A stretch of 64,000 nucleotides of DNA from Manduca sexta. Taxonomy: Eukaryota; Arthropoda; Insecta; Lepidoptera; Sphingidae. The translations under genes and the position numbers were made by a program. Positions within the stretch are counted from its first letter, which is position 1; the number at the start of each line of letters is the position of its first letter. Location of the stretch: contig NC_051140.1 in NCBI RefSeq assembly GCF_014839805.1, positions 14,405,826 to 14,469,825 of the forward strand, read 5' to 3'. The notes beneath the pieces are model-generated. The model ran no database searches and was not told the DNA's origin. It was given only the letters and a program-made list of their open reading frames with translations. This document shows, piece after piece, positions 1-13,206 of the stretch.

Positions 1-602
1 GAACACGAACAATTAGTTTAATAAAGTAAATACTGGTTTCAGATCTGGACATTTTGGATTGAAAACCTTTCGTATTCTCAACACCTAACAAACAAGATAA
101 AAACATAAGTGAAGTTTGTGATTGATTGATATTTTTATTATCTATAATCATATTATAATTATACATATTGCGCGGGTAATGTTATAACATTAATTAAAAT
201 ATAAGGCCTATGGGATGTTTTTTTGTGTCTCGAACTTACTAACCAATTTTTTTGTGCGGGCATCAATCAAATTTTATGAGTAGAAATACTGGTACATTTA
301 GGCGAGCGGTATCTTTTTATGTTTTGTATGCTTTTATTTTACACCAATGCGGGGACTCGGGTACTTTTAAAATTATTATAATTAGATCGAATCTCAAACA
401 GGTCGTTTAGAAATCAAATCTATGAAAAATATTATATGGAAGATACCTAACAGCACGTTCATTTATAAATGGCACTTACATCTACGCATCAGAGTATAAA
501 ATCAACCAGTTCACAATAACAAAAGTAAAAAATCAAATAACTGGTCACAGAAACCAGATAAATAGTAATATATAATTAGTTGTACGTATTTTATACGGGG
601 TC
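1..602. other. AT-rich non-coding stretch, nothing recognised
   Basis: No reading frame of note, no RNA gene signature and no repeat boundary was recognised. It reads as intergenic or intronic DNA. Confidence 0.5.
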
Positions 603-928
603 GTTGTGACATTATGTTACTAAATGAAACCACATACTTATATTTTTGTAAACAACATTTTACAATACGTTACTTGGACCGTAGGTGTAAGTTTGAACAA
701 AATAAATATAAATAATAAGTTATTTTAATTTAACATGCCTTAATACGACTATTACTACTATAAGAGAATTCGTTCCAGCGGCAACATAACGCTCTCAGTC
801 AGAAATACACTCACACGCATGTCATATTCGCTGTAAATTACAAAGTGTAAAAAAGATCAGAAAAGTAAAATTAGGATTTCTGGTGAAAATAATCGTTAAT
901 CATGGGTGATTTTTTGGTACAATGTTAG
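603..928 (+). repeat. Dispersed repeat family X, copy 1
   Basis: About 326 bp that can be aligned by eye, in the same orientation, with 26526-26859. Shared blocks occur in the same order: 'taaatgaaa.c.cata.tt' near the start, 'taagagaattcgtt.c.gcgg' in the middle, then 'acac.cac', 'aaaaagatc.gaa.agtaaaatt' and 'gg.acaat.tta' at the end. Similarity looks like roughly two-thirds identity with gaps. No terminal inverted repeat or target duplication was found, so the class is unknown. It could be an old SINE or LINE tail or a conserved paralogous non-coding segment. Confidence 0.55.
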
Positions 929-2180
929 TTTAGTTAAAGACGAGTACGTAATTCGCATATATTAAAGCAACGTTACAGTGACCCTTCACGCGCATTGGTA
1001 AATTATAATAGATCTCATTTAAAAATATCAATTAGGAACCAACCCCAAAGGTCGAAATTATGATCCCAAAGCGAAGGTATTCTACTTATTTTGTTGTGAT
1101 AAATGATATACACAGTTAAAGGCGTACATTGAACTTGTGAACTAAAAAAAATAGACATAGATTAATAACACACAGCTGTGGCTATAGATTTTCAATCTAC
1201 TTAAAAATTCGGCGAATATCCTGTTATAAATATTCTCATCGCGGACGTAACTGTGTTTTGCATGATCATATAGCGTGATTATAGTAATATCAGCGCAGTT
1301 TTAGGTAGGAAAATTTCCGTAATCAAACAACAACGAGAAATATACAATTTGTCTGTTAACTGAATTTAAATAAGCTTTAAATACGTTAATGTGGAGATTT
1401 GCGTTTCGAAGTTCTTATCACATTATAATATTTACGATGCTTATATGTCTGACTAAATCTTTAGCAAGTCTAAAAACAACTACTATACTTTTATTACAAT
1501 ATATACTTATTATAATTTTTATCACAATAACACGCCTTTTAAAATGTATTAATAAATTTAAATTACTTTCATCAATTTTCTGAACGCCTGTCATGTCCTC
1601 ATGTACACTGTATACAACGATTCATGTAGTATAGAAGTGTCCAAAACCCTGCATTTAAATAAATAAATAACTGAAAAGGTTTCACCTGAGTTTCGCTGAG
1701 ATTTTCAATTGCAATGTAAACAACCACTTTGTTAGTGCCTACCAACATAACTAAACGGGTATTTTGAGAAGTCGCGTTGTCATCGAAAGAGGAATAGACG
1801 TCAATAACGCTATTTTAAATTAAAATGCAGTTGTTATCCAAGTGCGCAATACTTTGAACGCATTATGTAGGTATAAAGTCTATGGTATAACTAGTGTGTT
1901 ACTAAATAATTATAGTCCGGCCACTCAACTGCGCTTAATCTTTGTTGGCGACCATTATTTAATGAAGTCACACTTTAGATATTGTGTTGCAGTCTTTTAT
2001 AAATTTTGTAAATATATTGCGGACTAATGTATGTAAAATTTATTTTGGTAGATTATCTTGACAAACTTATTATATTGTTATATTGCAGTATAAATCTTTA
2101 GAAATACGGACCTTAAATTTTATTTTTAATTAAAAAAAAACTTTTTTAATTAAAAAAATATTTTATTTTATCGTACGTAA
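929..2180. other. AT-rich non-coding stretch
   Basis: Only short chance frames are present (for example 1389-1583 and 1842-2027), with AT-driven residue composition (Ile, Leu, Lys, Tyr, Phe) and no motif. The last 60 bases are a poly(A)/poly(T)-rich tract just upstream of the SINE. Confidence 0.5.
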
Positions 2181-2517
2181 GCGGCGATAGCTTAGTTGGG
2201 TGTGGAACGGACTGCCGAGACGAATGTCCGCAGGTTCAAATCCCAAGGGCACACACCTCTGACTTTTCTAAAAAAATCATGTGTGAATTCTTTGTGAATT
2301 TATCGTTCGCTTTAACGGTGAAGGAAAACATCGTGAGGAAACCTGCACATCTGAGAAGTTCTCTATAGGAATTTCGAAGGTGTGTGAAGTCTACCAATCC
2401 GCACTAGGCCAGCGTGGTGGACTAAAGCCTAATCCCTCTTAGTAGTAGAGGAGGCCCGTGCTCAGCAGTGGGCAAGTATATAATACAGGGCTGATATTAT
2501 TATTATTATTATTATTA
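2181..2517 (+). mobile_element. Full-length tRNA-derived SINE
   Basis: A short retroposed element copied by RNA polymerase III and mobilised by a partner LINE. The A box 'tagcttagttgg' (2188-2199) and B box 'ggttcaaatcc' (2233-2243) match the tRNA promoter consensus, 34 bp apart. A non-tRNA body follows, containing 'ctaggccagcgtggtggac' and 'gaggcccgtgctcagcagtg', and the element ends in an (ATT)n tail at about 2494-2517. The body recurs in this window at 20655-20756 (+), 20950-21209 (-) and as a remnant at 15040-15112 (-). The family is common in Lepidoptera, and I do not give a formal name. No convincing direct target duplication was seen. Confidence 0.88.
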
Positions 2518-3636
2518 AACGATAAAATAAGGCGGATAGACACCGATGTCACATCTGTGCGACTCGTCTAACCATATATATTTTATGCGATAAAAATGTT
2601 CAAATACGAATACATCCCGACAAGTTCTGCACCAACCTGGGCTTGTCCTTGGGTGTCATCGGTAGTTTTAAAACGGCTAACCATTAGCTCGTATCATATT
2701 ACAACTTTGCGTCAAAATTTATTTAAATCGTCTCCACGGCTTAACAATTCATACGTTAGCGTCCTTATATTTATAAATAGTGAAAATTATGAATATACCG
2801 ATATTTCAAGCATTATAACATAATCGTGAGAGCTGAGCCCGCACTCACATACAAATCTCGTATTGCACGTGTAAAAAACTACACGAACCGTTCAATACTC
2901 TACATATACTCTACATATACATACTCTACATACTATACATTAACAGAACTTAAAAGGAATTTTAATTTTAGATTCTTATAACCATTAAATCGAGTGCTCA
3001 TTTTAGAAGCACACACCAATAATATTGAAATACAATAAGGATCAATGCATTTATTAACATACTATTTGGACAAAGTTTTTGCTACATACCATTTTCGTAG
3101 CTATAAGTCTACGAAAACCCGTAGTTTGTAGTAAGTACTACCTACAAAATTGTAGGTACTAAATAATCGACTGTTTTTATTGCGTAGTAAACATAAACTT
3201 TTTTTATAAATATAAGCCTAAAGTGATTGGAATGGGAATTTTAAATACCATTCTGACTGAAGTACTACAATATTAGACATAATATTATTTTTAGTTTTGC
3301 TCGTATAAATATGTAAGTCTTTTTTTCCAATGTTTTGTTACTTGTAAACCAGATCTTGCATTAAATTGATACTAGAATGGAGTTTTGTAGCCGGGCAGCC
3401 AAATACCAAGTTTCAACAAAACCTTCAATTTTCCAATATTAACTACACAATGTCGATGTTTTTCAATCCATATTGATCGATTCGTCCATACGTTTACTGC
3501 ACTGTCCTTCTACTACATGTAAAATATAGCAACCTTCAGATAGACTGTGATCGACTGTTTAGGTCTATTCAACGTGTTTTGCCTTACAAGTTTTGCTAAA
3601 GCAGCCCTAATTCGCAGTTTGTTTTGTTCATAAAAT
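2518..3636. other. AT-rich non-coding stretch with a small tandem motif
   Basis: Nothing gene-like. A short imperfect tandem of 'ctctacatata' units lies at about 2899-2939. The frame 2596-2823 has no recognisable domain and is treated as chance. Confidence 0.45.
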
Positions 3637-3852
3637 TTATACGACGTTGTCATCATTCGCGAGGTGGCATAATTTTAATTCTGTCAGAGTGTCTGGCAGG
3701 TTCTCTGTTGATTTGTTAGCACGGAGTGGCACGTAGGTGTCGGTAATGGCTAATAGCGCCAGCGCGGTTCGGCACACGCCGCCATCGGCCCCGGTACGCA
3801 CCGAGTTTATTGCGCATTGACAAGAACGTCCATGCGAGCGCCGCATACACAC
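3637..3852. other. GC/CpG-richer patch, function unknown
   Basis: A sharp local rise in GC and CpG within AT-rich flanks. It contains 'cgccagcgcggttcggcac', 'cgccgccatcggccccggta' and 'catgcgagcgccgcat'. A 71-codon minus-strand frame covers it but shows no domain or residue pattern I can name. In insects such patches are often promoters, first exons or coding exons, so it is a candidate exon or regulatory segment only. Confidence 0.25.
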
Positions 3853-4254
3853 GACTTCGTTGACGAGCCGTTACCGCTTTAGTTTTACTAGGGCTGTCAG
3901 ATATACTAAACCTTGGTATGGGGTCGCACTACGAATGGAATATCAAAATTTAACACGCAACGCCATTCGCACGAAATTAATTAAAAATTCTCAAATACAT
4001 TTTGGCATGTTAACGGTGCATGAGCTCAGTACAATGAAATACAACGTGTTGTGTACGCAACAATCCAAACAATGTTGAGATTCCACAACATTGTGACCGA
4101 CGAAATAAAATTCTCATCAGATTAAAACATTCAATATGAAATTAAATCAAAGTCGCCATTGTATTGAGTGTATATGGCAAAATGTATACTGGATACAATG
4201 GCGTAACAAACGTAAATTTAGAAAACTATAGTAATTATAAACCACGTTGGATTA
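3853..4254. other. AT-rich non-coding stretch
   Basis: The 72-codon frame at 3860-4078 has no recognisable motif and normal intergenic composition. Nothing else was seen. Confidence 0.4.
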
Positions 4255-4345
4255 GTAGCCAACCCCACAGCAGTCGGCCCTGTGTCCGACCGTGAGCGCG
4301 GCTCTCCGCTCGCCTCCCCGCGCTCTGATTGTGGTACTGGCCGTG
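4255..4345. other. Second GC-rich patch
   Basis: Contains 'gagcgcggctctccgctcgc' and 'ctccccgcgctctgattgtgg', strongly different from its flanks. With the patch 400-600 bp to the left it could belong to one promoter or exon region. No TATA box at a convincing distance and no open frame settle the question. Confidence 0.22.
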
Positions 4346-7000
4346 ACATTACTCACTATCACTCGTAAAAATGATCGTAATTTCCACTGTTAGCAAGGAA
4401 AATCACTATTGTTTCCGTCGACATGCCACGTCACAGACTAATTGCATCGATGACAAAACAAAAGACTACGAAACAATAACGGCAACCTGGGATTTATAAT
4501 CATCGCAGAATAATTAGTAAGATATCTACCATTCATTACATCCTTGTAGCATGTACAAGCTTCCAACCTATACCAGTAATATGTGCTCGTGAATAACTAC
4601 AGTATTTATCTAAACAGACGGTCGCCTTAATAAGGTGCATTTGCGTCATTGATGTCCATTTTTTTTTAATTGCACATCAATTATAACTAACTGTATGCTG
4701 ATTCTAGCCAAGCGTACGAGACATTGCATTCATTCCTGCATTTATTACTTTATCGAGCTCTGTGTTCGTGGTAAAAGATAATTTGCTTTGTTATTATTTG
4801 CTGGTGTTTTCCAGTGAGTTCGTAGACGTAATTTAATTTTTTTTTATTTCTCAGAGTTTTATATCTAGTATACAGTTAATTAAGGACGTATTTGGAAGTC
4901 AATTGGTTATCCTTGTTAGTCAATAATAAATTTGCCGCTTCTATAAGTTTGATAGACCGTGGCGTAAAGTGGGTGGTCTTGATGTATTAGTATCACGGCG
5001 CGTTGCTACTACAATACTATGAATATCATTAACGTACATCCACGATTAACTTGTAGATCACGCGAGTAAATAAAGATGTAATGAAGATTTTACATATGTT
5101 ACGTACAATAATAAGAATTTTACTTTTGTGTTACGAACAATAAAAAAAAAAACACAAATAGTTTCAACGTTTGCGAATTAGCCTTGTTTATATCACTTTC
5201 AAACTCTTGCAAATAGAATGGTACACTTGAACTGTAAGTATGAATTCAAGAGTTGTGGAGCGGCCGAAATCAAAGAAGGCATTATAGCTCGTCGGGATTT
5301 TATGGCAGCTTAAAGAACACGCGTCGCATATATTTGATGCGGCTTTGTTATTGTATGTTGAACAAATGAGATACAAACACATTTAAAGAGCGCAATTTCG
5401 AGCCTTTAATCAGAGCTTAAGCTAATCAGGTTTTTCTCTTTTTGCTTCTCAAAGTGTTTACCGTAAAAAAGAAAGTGATAAGGCTGATACTGATTATATT
5501 TTTTGGGTTTTTTAAATTGCTCATCATAAAGTAAGTTAAGTTTTACGCTTTCCAGTAAGCGATTGGCTTCGATATTTCATATTCAACAAATAAAAAAAGA
5601 ATATCTTGATTCTATTTTTACTTTTTGCTTCTAATGTAGGTAACGACTGCTAATTGTTGGTTACGGAAATAACAAAAAGTAAATAACATCAAAGCACATT
5701 CTGCGTTGAATGTTTAATGTGAGACCTTAATTATATATAAGGTAGAAGTAAAAACATATATCCGGTATCTATGTTTCATTTAACTAATTAAAATATACAT
5801 AGTTGCAAAAACAAATTGCTTATAATTATATGATAATCCCACTCTCATGTAATAGCTGTGCTATTTTGATTACAAGTAACAACGAATTTGTTTTTAATAT
5901 TTATAAAATGGAATTATTAGTTTTAAAAATCAATTAGGTGCCTGCAGAAACTACGTCAAATAACTTATTCTGTGAGGTCATTCTATGTAAATCAGGCTGT
6001 CGCGTCATTAGCAAATACCTATATATTTTTATTGTTTATTTATAAAATGTACGTAAATAGTAACGTTGATTTTTTGGATGACCTATTGATCTCAGTCCGC
6101 TCCGTGACCATGATGGCTGAGGTTTTCAAAATGTTGGGAGAATTTTATAAAATATCTAACTTTTGCGTAAACATAAAGCATTAAGAAATTATTTTGTTTC
6201 ATATTATATACAAGTAATGCTTATACTAATTTTGATAGGACAAAAATCTTTAAGTCTTTAAAATATTCACAAATATTTGGTTGTATTTAAAAGATGTTAA
6301 ATATGAAATAGACGACTACAGTTCTTTACACAAAGCTCCATTTATGTAAATTAATGTTGTGTCTGCTGCAATTTTCCCATCTTATTCATCCAAGTAGGAA
6401 AAGTACTAAATGCTAATTTATCAAACAGGAATTGACATCTAGTGATATAGTATTGCGTGATAATGGAAAATGCGTCATAATATTATTTTTTCTTAACATA
6501 GCAGCAAAAGAACTATTTTAGTTAGCGATTTTATTTATATGTGATTTAAAAATTATTACTGAAGCTAATACGTGTAGTCGTTCGGAACTCTGAAATTTTT
6601 GATGATTATTGAGCCCTTCGAATTTCTGGAGATAATGCTCTACTATCACTCAGTGAATGAATAGCCATAATAGAGCATATAACTTAAGTTTGCAGGAACA
6701 GTTATATCAAACCTACTACTACAAAGCTTAAAAGTGGAATTAGTTTTAAAATCATTTAGGCGTCGGCTTTAAGAATTAAGGAAAGACGAGAGGCATTCTA
6801 AGTCAACAATACCAGAGGTTAAGCTAAGCATTACAAGGACGATGACTTGGACTGTCCATTACTTTACAGTTAATTGTACTGGCTCGTTTCTTCCGCTAGA
6901 CATAATTATGGAATTCCCCACAGCCTTTGCAAAAATAATGACTATAACATGAGTCACAGATGAAAATCGACGTGCACACGATTCAGAACAATATAATTGA
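4346..7000. other. Long AT-rich non-coding stretch
   Basis: Short frames at 5188-5382 and 5972-6184 carry no motif. No repeat termini, hairpins or RNA-gene signatures were recognised. Confidence 0.45.
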
Positions 7001-7215
7001 GTGACAGGTGCGAACGGTTCAGTTGCAACATTAATAGCAATTCAGCGATTGCACGACATCAGGACTAGCTGCCAGTTGCGACACCCAGCTCTGCGACACT
7101 TGATTTGGCTGAGCTGGCATTCCACCGGTTTGTCCAGAACTCCACGGTGTCAATGCCACACCTACTATCCGCCCACAACATGACCGTGACCCGAGCCGGA
7201 CGTATGCGCAAACAC
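7001..7215. other. Moderately GC-rich patch
   Basis: About 200 bp of balanced base composition, including 'gctgccagttgcgacaccca' and 'gtgacccgagccggacgtat'. A 60-codon plus-strand frame (7001-7183) runs through it with no recognisable domain. It could be a short exon, an untranslated exon or a decayed repeat. Confidence 0.2.
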
Positions 7216-7252
7216 TTATCCTTCGAGTAAACTCCTGTCTTTATATAAAAAC

Positions 7253-8015
7253 ACTAGCTTTTCCCGCGGCTCCGCCCGCGTTATAAAGTTTTTCAGGCTA
7301 AAGTTTTCCGTTATGAAAGTAGTAGGTTCCCGGGACCCTATGTTCTTCCCGGGGTCTCAAACTGTCTCCATACCAAATTTTATCTTAATACGTTGGGTAG
7401 TTTTTGAGTTCAACACGTTCAGGCAGACAGATGCAGCGGGGGACTTTGTTTTATAATATATTTTTTAGAACTTTTTAAGAGGAACAATCCCGTCATACAT
7501 CATTGTTGCATAACTTTAACCGTTTACGCAGTGCACGCAACGGAAGCTCTCAAAACTAATAAATTGTCCCCGTTTTGCAACATGTTTCATTACTGCCGCT
7601 CCTATTGGTCATAGCGTGATGATATATAACTAAGAGCACTCCACGAACAAAGTGCTATTCAACACAAAAAGATTTTTTAAGTTTGGACCGGTAGTTCCTG
7701 AGATTAGCCATTACTGCTCCGCTCCTATTGGGTATAGCGTGATGATATATAGCCTATAGCACTCCACGAACAAAGGGCTATCCAACACAAAAATAATTTT
7801 TCAGTTTGGACCGGTAGTTCCTGAGATCAGCCATTACTGCTCCGCTCCTATTGGGTATAGCGTGATGATATATAGCCTATAGCACTCCACGTACAAAGGG
7901 CTATCCAACGCAAAAAGAATTTTTCAGTTTGGACCGGTAGTTCCTGAGATTAGCGCGTTCAAACAAACAAACAAACAAACAAACAAACTCTTCAGCTTTA
8001 TATAATAGTATAGAT
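7253..8015 (+). mobile_element. Y-family interspersed element, longest copy in the window
   Basis: Non-coding element, 763 bp. The left end is 'actagcttttcccgcggctc' followed by 'cgcccgcg'. The right end is an (AAAC)n run (about 7960-7987), then 'tcttcagctttatata' and 'atagtatagat'. Internal landmarks are 'cgttgggtagttttt', 'agacagatgcagcggggga' and 'ttttataatatatttttta'. Other copies or fragments lie at 11752-11911 (-), 17846-18168 (+), 24025-24174 (-), 35108-35628 (+), its allelic counterpart 49155-49664 (+), and 63151-63326 (-). It encodes no protein here. The family is widespread in Lepidoptera. Helitron-like origin is possible, but the class is not resolved from this sequence. Confidence 0.7.
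7588..7953 (+). repeat. Three tandem 120-123 bp modules inside the Y element
   Basis: Units 7588-7707, 7708-7830 and 7831-7953. Each begins '(c)cattactg.(c)cgctcct' and ends 'ggaccggtagttcctgagat' plus 'Yag'. Units 2 and 3 are nearly identical, and unit 1 is more diverged. The other long Y copy (35108-35628) has a single decayed version of the module, so the triplication is specific to this insertion or subfamily. Confidence 0.9.
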
Positions 8016-9697
8016 ACTGGTTCCGGAAGACTAATTTGTTGATTTTACCACATTTATCCACCTACACAACACCTGTGTAATAAATCGTTTAGATTAGGAT
8101 GCGGAAATTCCCACAGCCTCGTTAAGTGAGAGATATTGGCAGTCAGATCAAAATTTATAATATAAATAACCATATTTAATGACATAATGGGGCGAGTGGC
8201 GTAACTCAGTACCATAAGTTCAATGTAATTGTAATGTTATGCAAATATAACCTTCGGAGGATAGAAAATATTTTCCTTAAGTCTACTTGTGACGTGTGTG
8301 TAAATCGCCTAAGTATTTCCATTAATTATTATTGCGCGTAATGTCATTATGTTCAATCTTGGGGCCGAGAGAACGATATGTACGTAATTTACGCTCGTTC
8401 TAACGTATGTACGCACTGATCCGCTCATTTATTCTCATGTTTATACTCTACGATGCACTGTTTAGCATGTTAGCAATTTTCCTGGACCACGTAAAACACT
8501 AAATTGAACAAGTATGATTTTTTTTTGTAACACAACATGATTTTTTCCTTATCATTTGAGCAAGATTATGTACACTTTTAGAACAATGTCAATATGTATT
8601 ACTCACTGGTACATGCACAATTCACACGGAACGTTATGTAGAAACATTTATAGCGTTTGTGGCTTGTATCAAGTTTCAAGTGAATTAAATAGCTACTATT
8701 GCTTGCCCGCATTCTTTTCCCGCAAAGGTGAATCAGATAATACCTACTTTCTGCTTGTATTGCAAAAAAGATTACTACACACTTAAACTCGCCTAACAGA
8801 AGACTTTTTGAGATTGGTATCATTATATACACAATAAAGACAAAACAATAAACCTTTATTATTTGCATTGACGTTTCATTTCCGCCTAAAAGTTAAGTCA
8901 TTTTTATTTAGAGAAAATACATATTAACCAAAAGACTGAAATTTATTACTTTAAAATTTCTGGAATATTAACAATACTTCACAGTTACACAGCTGCAATG
9001 CAAAGTATATTGTACAATAAATATTATTTTGCCACTTTCTTGATTTGGTTTCCCGAAAATTGCATTTTTACATTGCGTACCTATTGACTTATAAATAGTA
9101 TCAACGTAGAGCTATAAAAATCACATATTGTAGTTGATTATTACCAATTTTATGGAAATTCTAACATATATAAGTGAATAATTTACTAGATATTTCACAT
9201 AACGTTTCGTTTAGCATATAAGCCATACAATATTGTTGATTAATATAAATAATTTATAAAGATAAAATCAACCTTGTGCCTATTGACATTAAATGGTAGA
9301 GATGTTTCGCGTGAATAAGGTATTTGGTCAATGTCTTCACGATTGCTATTATTCTGTTAATATTACGCGATTAAGGAAAATTGCATGAATAAAATCAGGA
9401 ATGAACGAATTAAATATATCTAATATAAAATACATTATGTTAAAAGCTTAAAACGTTGTTATATTAATAATCGCGTAATAAAATATTAACTATTAATTTT
9501 ATTTACATTCTTTTTGTACACCAAAAAATAACAAATATATAGTAGATACTTAATATTATAACAATGTAGGCAGCGGTGGTACAATTAACGGTCCAATCGA
9601 TTGTGGCAATCTTTTGAGGAAAACATGACGCACGAGTTCTGAATTAATTGATTAGCCTAATTGTTATCCCGGAAAAACGCACTGTAAGACTTTCATT
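8016..9697. other. AT-rich non-coding stretch
   Basis: Overlapping frames on both strands at 8556-8868 lack motifs. No repeat boundary was recognised. Confidence 0.45.
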
Positions 9698-9726
9698 CCC
9701 GGGAAAGACTTCAACGCGCGCGGATG
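9698..9726 (-). repeat. Possible small Y-family remnant
   Basis: 'cccgggaaagacttcaacgc' followed by 'gcgcgg' resembles the 'cccgggaaaactccttcacg' segment of the minus-strand Y copy at 11752-11911. It is too short for certainty. Confidence 0.3.
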
Positions 9727-11751
9727 GTGTTAACCAACTTGTTATAAGGTATCATATTAATTGTCATGAAACACATACTTATTACATTAAAACAGTTTTA
9801 GCTATTAAATGAACTTATTATTATGCCTTAAATATTAAAGTATACGTGTTTGGTAAGCCTGCCATATTTCAAGTAATATTTATAAGATGCATTACTGTTT
9901 TATCAACTATATGTAGTGAATATTATAAAATACCTATTTTTTCTAAACCGGTTAAACCCGTTCACTTACTAAATGAATCAATTTTATATGTATAAAAGTT
10001 ATAAAATTATAAATTTAAAACCAGAGAATATGCATTTTAATAAATCACCGAATTATATTGTTCAAATACAAATAATATAAGCTAATTTAACAACTGCAAA
10101 GATTACTTATATTAAACATTAAACTTTTTTTAATAAGACATTACCATAAATTAACTCGATATAATCATCATTGATACAATAACTTCAATTTAATAGTTCT
10201 TAATTTAATATTTATGTAAGATGGTCTGGTTGTTTTGTGTGTTGGTTTCTTTTTAATTATTTTATAGTACAAATAACAAATTTTAAACTATGCTAATGGT
10301 TTCTTACTAATAAATCACATACAACCGAATAATATCAGGGATGTCTCAAGGTCGTTTCAAACAAGGATTGTACGATGAAGAGTTTACGCTCGCATGTCTG
10401 AAATTTGTGTTCTGAAGATTAAATTGTGAACCAATTTATTCATAACAAAATTAATTTTATAATAATTTCTTAAGCAGGTAAATTAGTCTTATTCAAATTA
10501 TTTCAGAATTAACTTGAATAACACTGATTTGTTCAAAGCAGGTCAATTAGACCACGTACTCTGAGGCCTTATAATCAAAGACATATTCAAATGTATAATT
10601 TTATTATACGATATTTTTAAATTATCGTGGAAGTAATCTTGATCAAATAATGCAGAAACCATTCGTGTATATCCGTTTTCTCTTTAAACTATTTATTAAT
10701 CCGACTATGAACGAAGCGGAGAGGCATTGAACTATGATTGGAGGCAAAGTTCACATCACTGTCCAATATGTAAACCTTAGCTTTATTAGTTTAGTCGTAG
10801 TATATAAACATTAATTTGTATACAAAAACAGAATTTATTTCATCCTTATAATATGCGCAAAATATAATAGATGTATATTTAAGACAAGGTACACGGAAGC
10901 ATACTTATAATCATTGTGATAGTGAAGTATTTAATTCAAATAAACAAGTCTATAAATTAATGTAACGACAGCAAACAAAGAAGCATATTTTTAATAGCAC
11001 ATTAGTTATTGGATTATTACTTATAAGTACATTTAAGAGCAAGCTATTTTCTTCGTTTTGGAGATTACCCAGGCCATGCAGAACTTGATGCACAGCCATG
11101 AATAAAAAAAATTGCACGAACATAGCGCCTACGAACGTATGTACCTTCATAGGTGCTAAAATACATATAAACACCTAGTAGTTTCATAGTTATTGAAGAA
11201 ATTAGTATATCTACCATATGAATGTCCGTTAAGTCTAAAACTTTTAAATGAAGTAAACATATGTTGATTTTAAAAATAAATTATACTTACTATTTAGGAA
11301 AATAATATTTATGCCGTAATCAGTCAAATCCCTGTGGCCTTATATTTAAAAAAAAATGCTATATCAAATCACAACACAACAATTTACAATTAAAACGTTG
11401 AAAATTCGGAATTTAACGTCATTCGACAGTAAGCATTGAAATTAAGTAATTTATATATAAATAAAAATGTATCGCCGAAATGTTTGTATGCGTATAACTT
11501 CAAAACAACTGTACCCAATTGGATAAATCTTTCTTTTATGTGTTCACTGTTATCAGGAGAAGGTTTGTATGAAAAAAAATATTAAAAAGAAATAATATTT
11601 AAAAATCTCATAAAAGTGAGTGTGCTAATCAGATAAAAAACTATGAGATACTTATAGTACTATTCTACTTATACAATTAAAGCTAAACATATTTAGTTAT
11701 TATAATCTATACATATTATAAACAAAGTGTCCTATTCTATCAGTATGTTAT
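9727..11751. other. AT-rich non-coding stretch
   Basis: Nothing recognised. The minus-strand frame 10950-11174 is hydrophobic in places but has no domain signature and is probably chance. Confidence 0.45.
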
Positions 11752-11911
11752 CGATTTTCTCGAAATCTACAGAACGGATTTTTATGGAATTTGGTATGGA
11801 CATATTTTAAGACCCTGGCTACGTTAAAGACTATCCCGGGAAAATATATAGCGAGTTTTTTATCCCGGAAAACTCCTTCACGCGGGCGAAGCCGCGAGCA
11901 AAAGCTAGTTT
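11752..11911 (-). mobile_element. Y-family fragment (left half, minus strand)
   Basis: Read on the minus strand it starts 'aaactagcttttgctcgcgg' with 'cttcgcccgcg', then has the 'cccggga' blocks and 'ccataccaaattcc'. The AAAC tail end is missing, so it is truncated. Confidence 0.7.
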
Positions 11912-13140
11912 TTCATAAATTAGTAAACTAACATAGTATAATATATTAGCATTCATAATAGGTAAATCTTTGGTGCAATGCCACTAGGACAGAACGATTC
12001 TACGATGGACATGAGTTCGCGAGGAATATTTAAGGTCGGCGTAAACTGAGAGCCGTCTCCTACCTAAACCGATGATCACTGTAATTTGATGAAAGTGGAT
12101 TGTGACTAAAGCTGCAAGTAAGAATACTTTTACATGGACATCTATGAATTTGTCATGGCATGAATTTCATGGTCAAGTGCATTGTGGTCAGTGGCTTAAT
12201 AGCTCAAGGCTTTTATGGGAACAAAGTGCTTCGCTTCTACTAATATGTTACGACTTCTTTGTGCAAGATTGCGACAATTTTATTATGAATATGTATAAAC
12301 CAATAAATGTTATACGAAATATTTATTTAAAGAACTTTGTGCAGATTTCAATCTTAACGCAATTATAAATTCGCAATAAAATCAAATTTGTCGCTGCACT
12401 CCGCAACACGAAGACATTAATATTTAAATCTGTTCACATGTCGTGATGAAAACATCATTTAAAACACAAAATTGTAGGAAAAATATGTTTATTGATTTGT
12501 TTATGATTCTAAATTTAAAAATATAAGTTTCTATATAAATCTGCATGTCTGTGAAATGTACGTAAACGAGCTATACACATGCGAGGAAATAACTATTTTC
12601 TATTACGCAAAAAGTTACATTATTGGTCAAGTTCATCAATAGAATTAGTTTTTAATTTGCTTTGTTAAGAATATTTTTTGATTGCACAGTCTCATCACAA
12701 TTTCTTAACGTTTTTTTTAAATTATAACATGTATGTGCAATTAATTTACTGTCGAGAACATTATTTCAGCAATCTCGTTGCATCAAAAAATATTGAAATG
12801 CTTAAAATCTTACATTAACATAATTAAAATTTTACATTAACAAAAGCTAAAAAGAAACATGAAGCAATTACATTCAAACGCATACGCACGTACTAAATTA
12901 ATTCAAATCATTTTGTTATCAATAGCATAACGGATATTGAAAAGAAATAGACCAATTTAATAATTATTATTAAAATGATTTGCCGTTTCAAATTCGTATG
13001 TAAGTATCTAACTATTAATGTCTACTCGAAATATAAGTATTGAACAAGTTATTTTTTTTTTTCTCATAATACGTTAGCAATCTACCTTAATAGGTAATTA
13101 ATAAATTGCACTAATATTGATGCAACATCGTTTAAATTTT
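11912..13140. other. AT-rich non-coding stretch
   Basis: An 88-codon frame (12102-12368) has no recognisable domain. If the minus-strand promoter at 13.2-13.4 kb is real, this stretch would be the start of its first intron. Confidence 0.4.
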
Positions 13141-13206
13141 TGTACTTCAAGCTTCCACTGGCAGCGCGGTGGTTACTCAATTAAACAGAATTGCATCAGA
13201 ACTTAC

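Noticed and set aside
2181..2260. A true tRNA gene
   Set aside because: The A and B boxes are good, but a non-tRNA body and an (ATT)n tail follow, and the same body recurs elsewhere in the window. It is a SINE head.
2163..2530. A 12-bp inverted repeat ('ttattttatcgt' and its complement) around the SINE at 2181-2517
   Set aside because: It is mostly low-complexity AT and not a direct target duplication, so probably coincidence.
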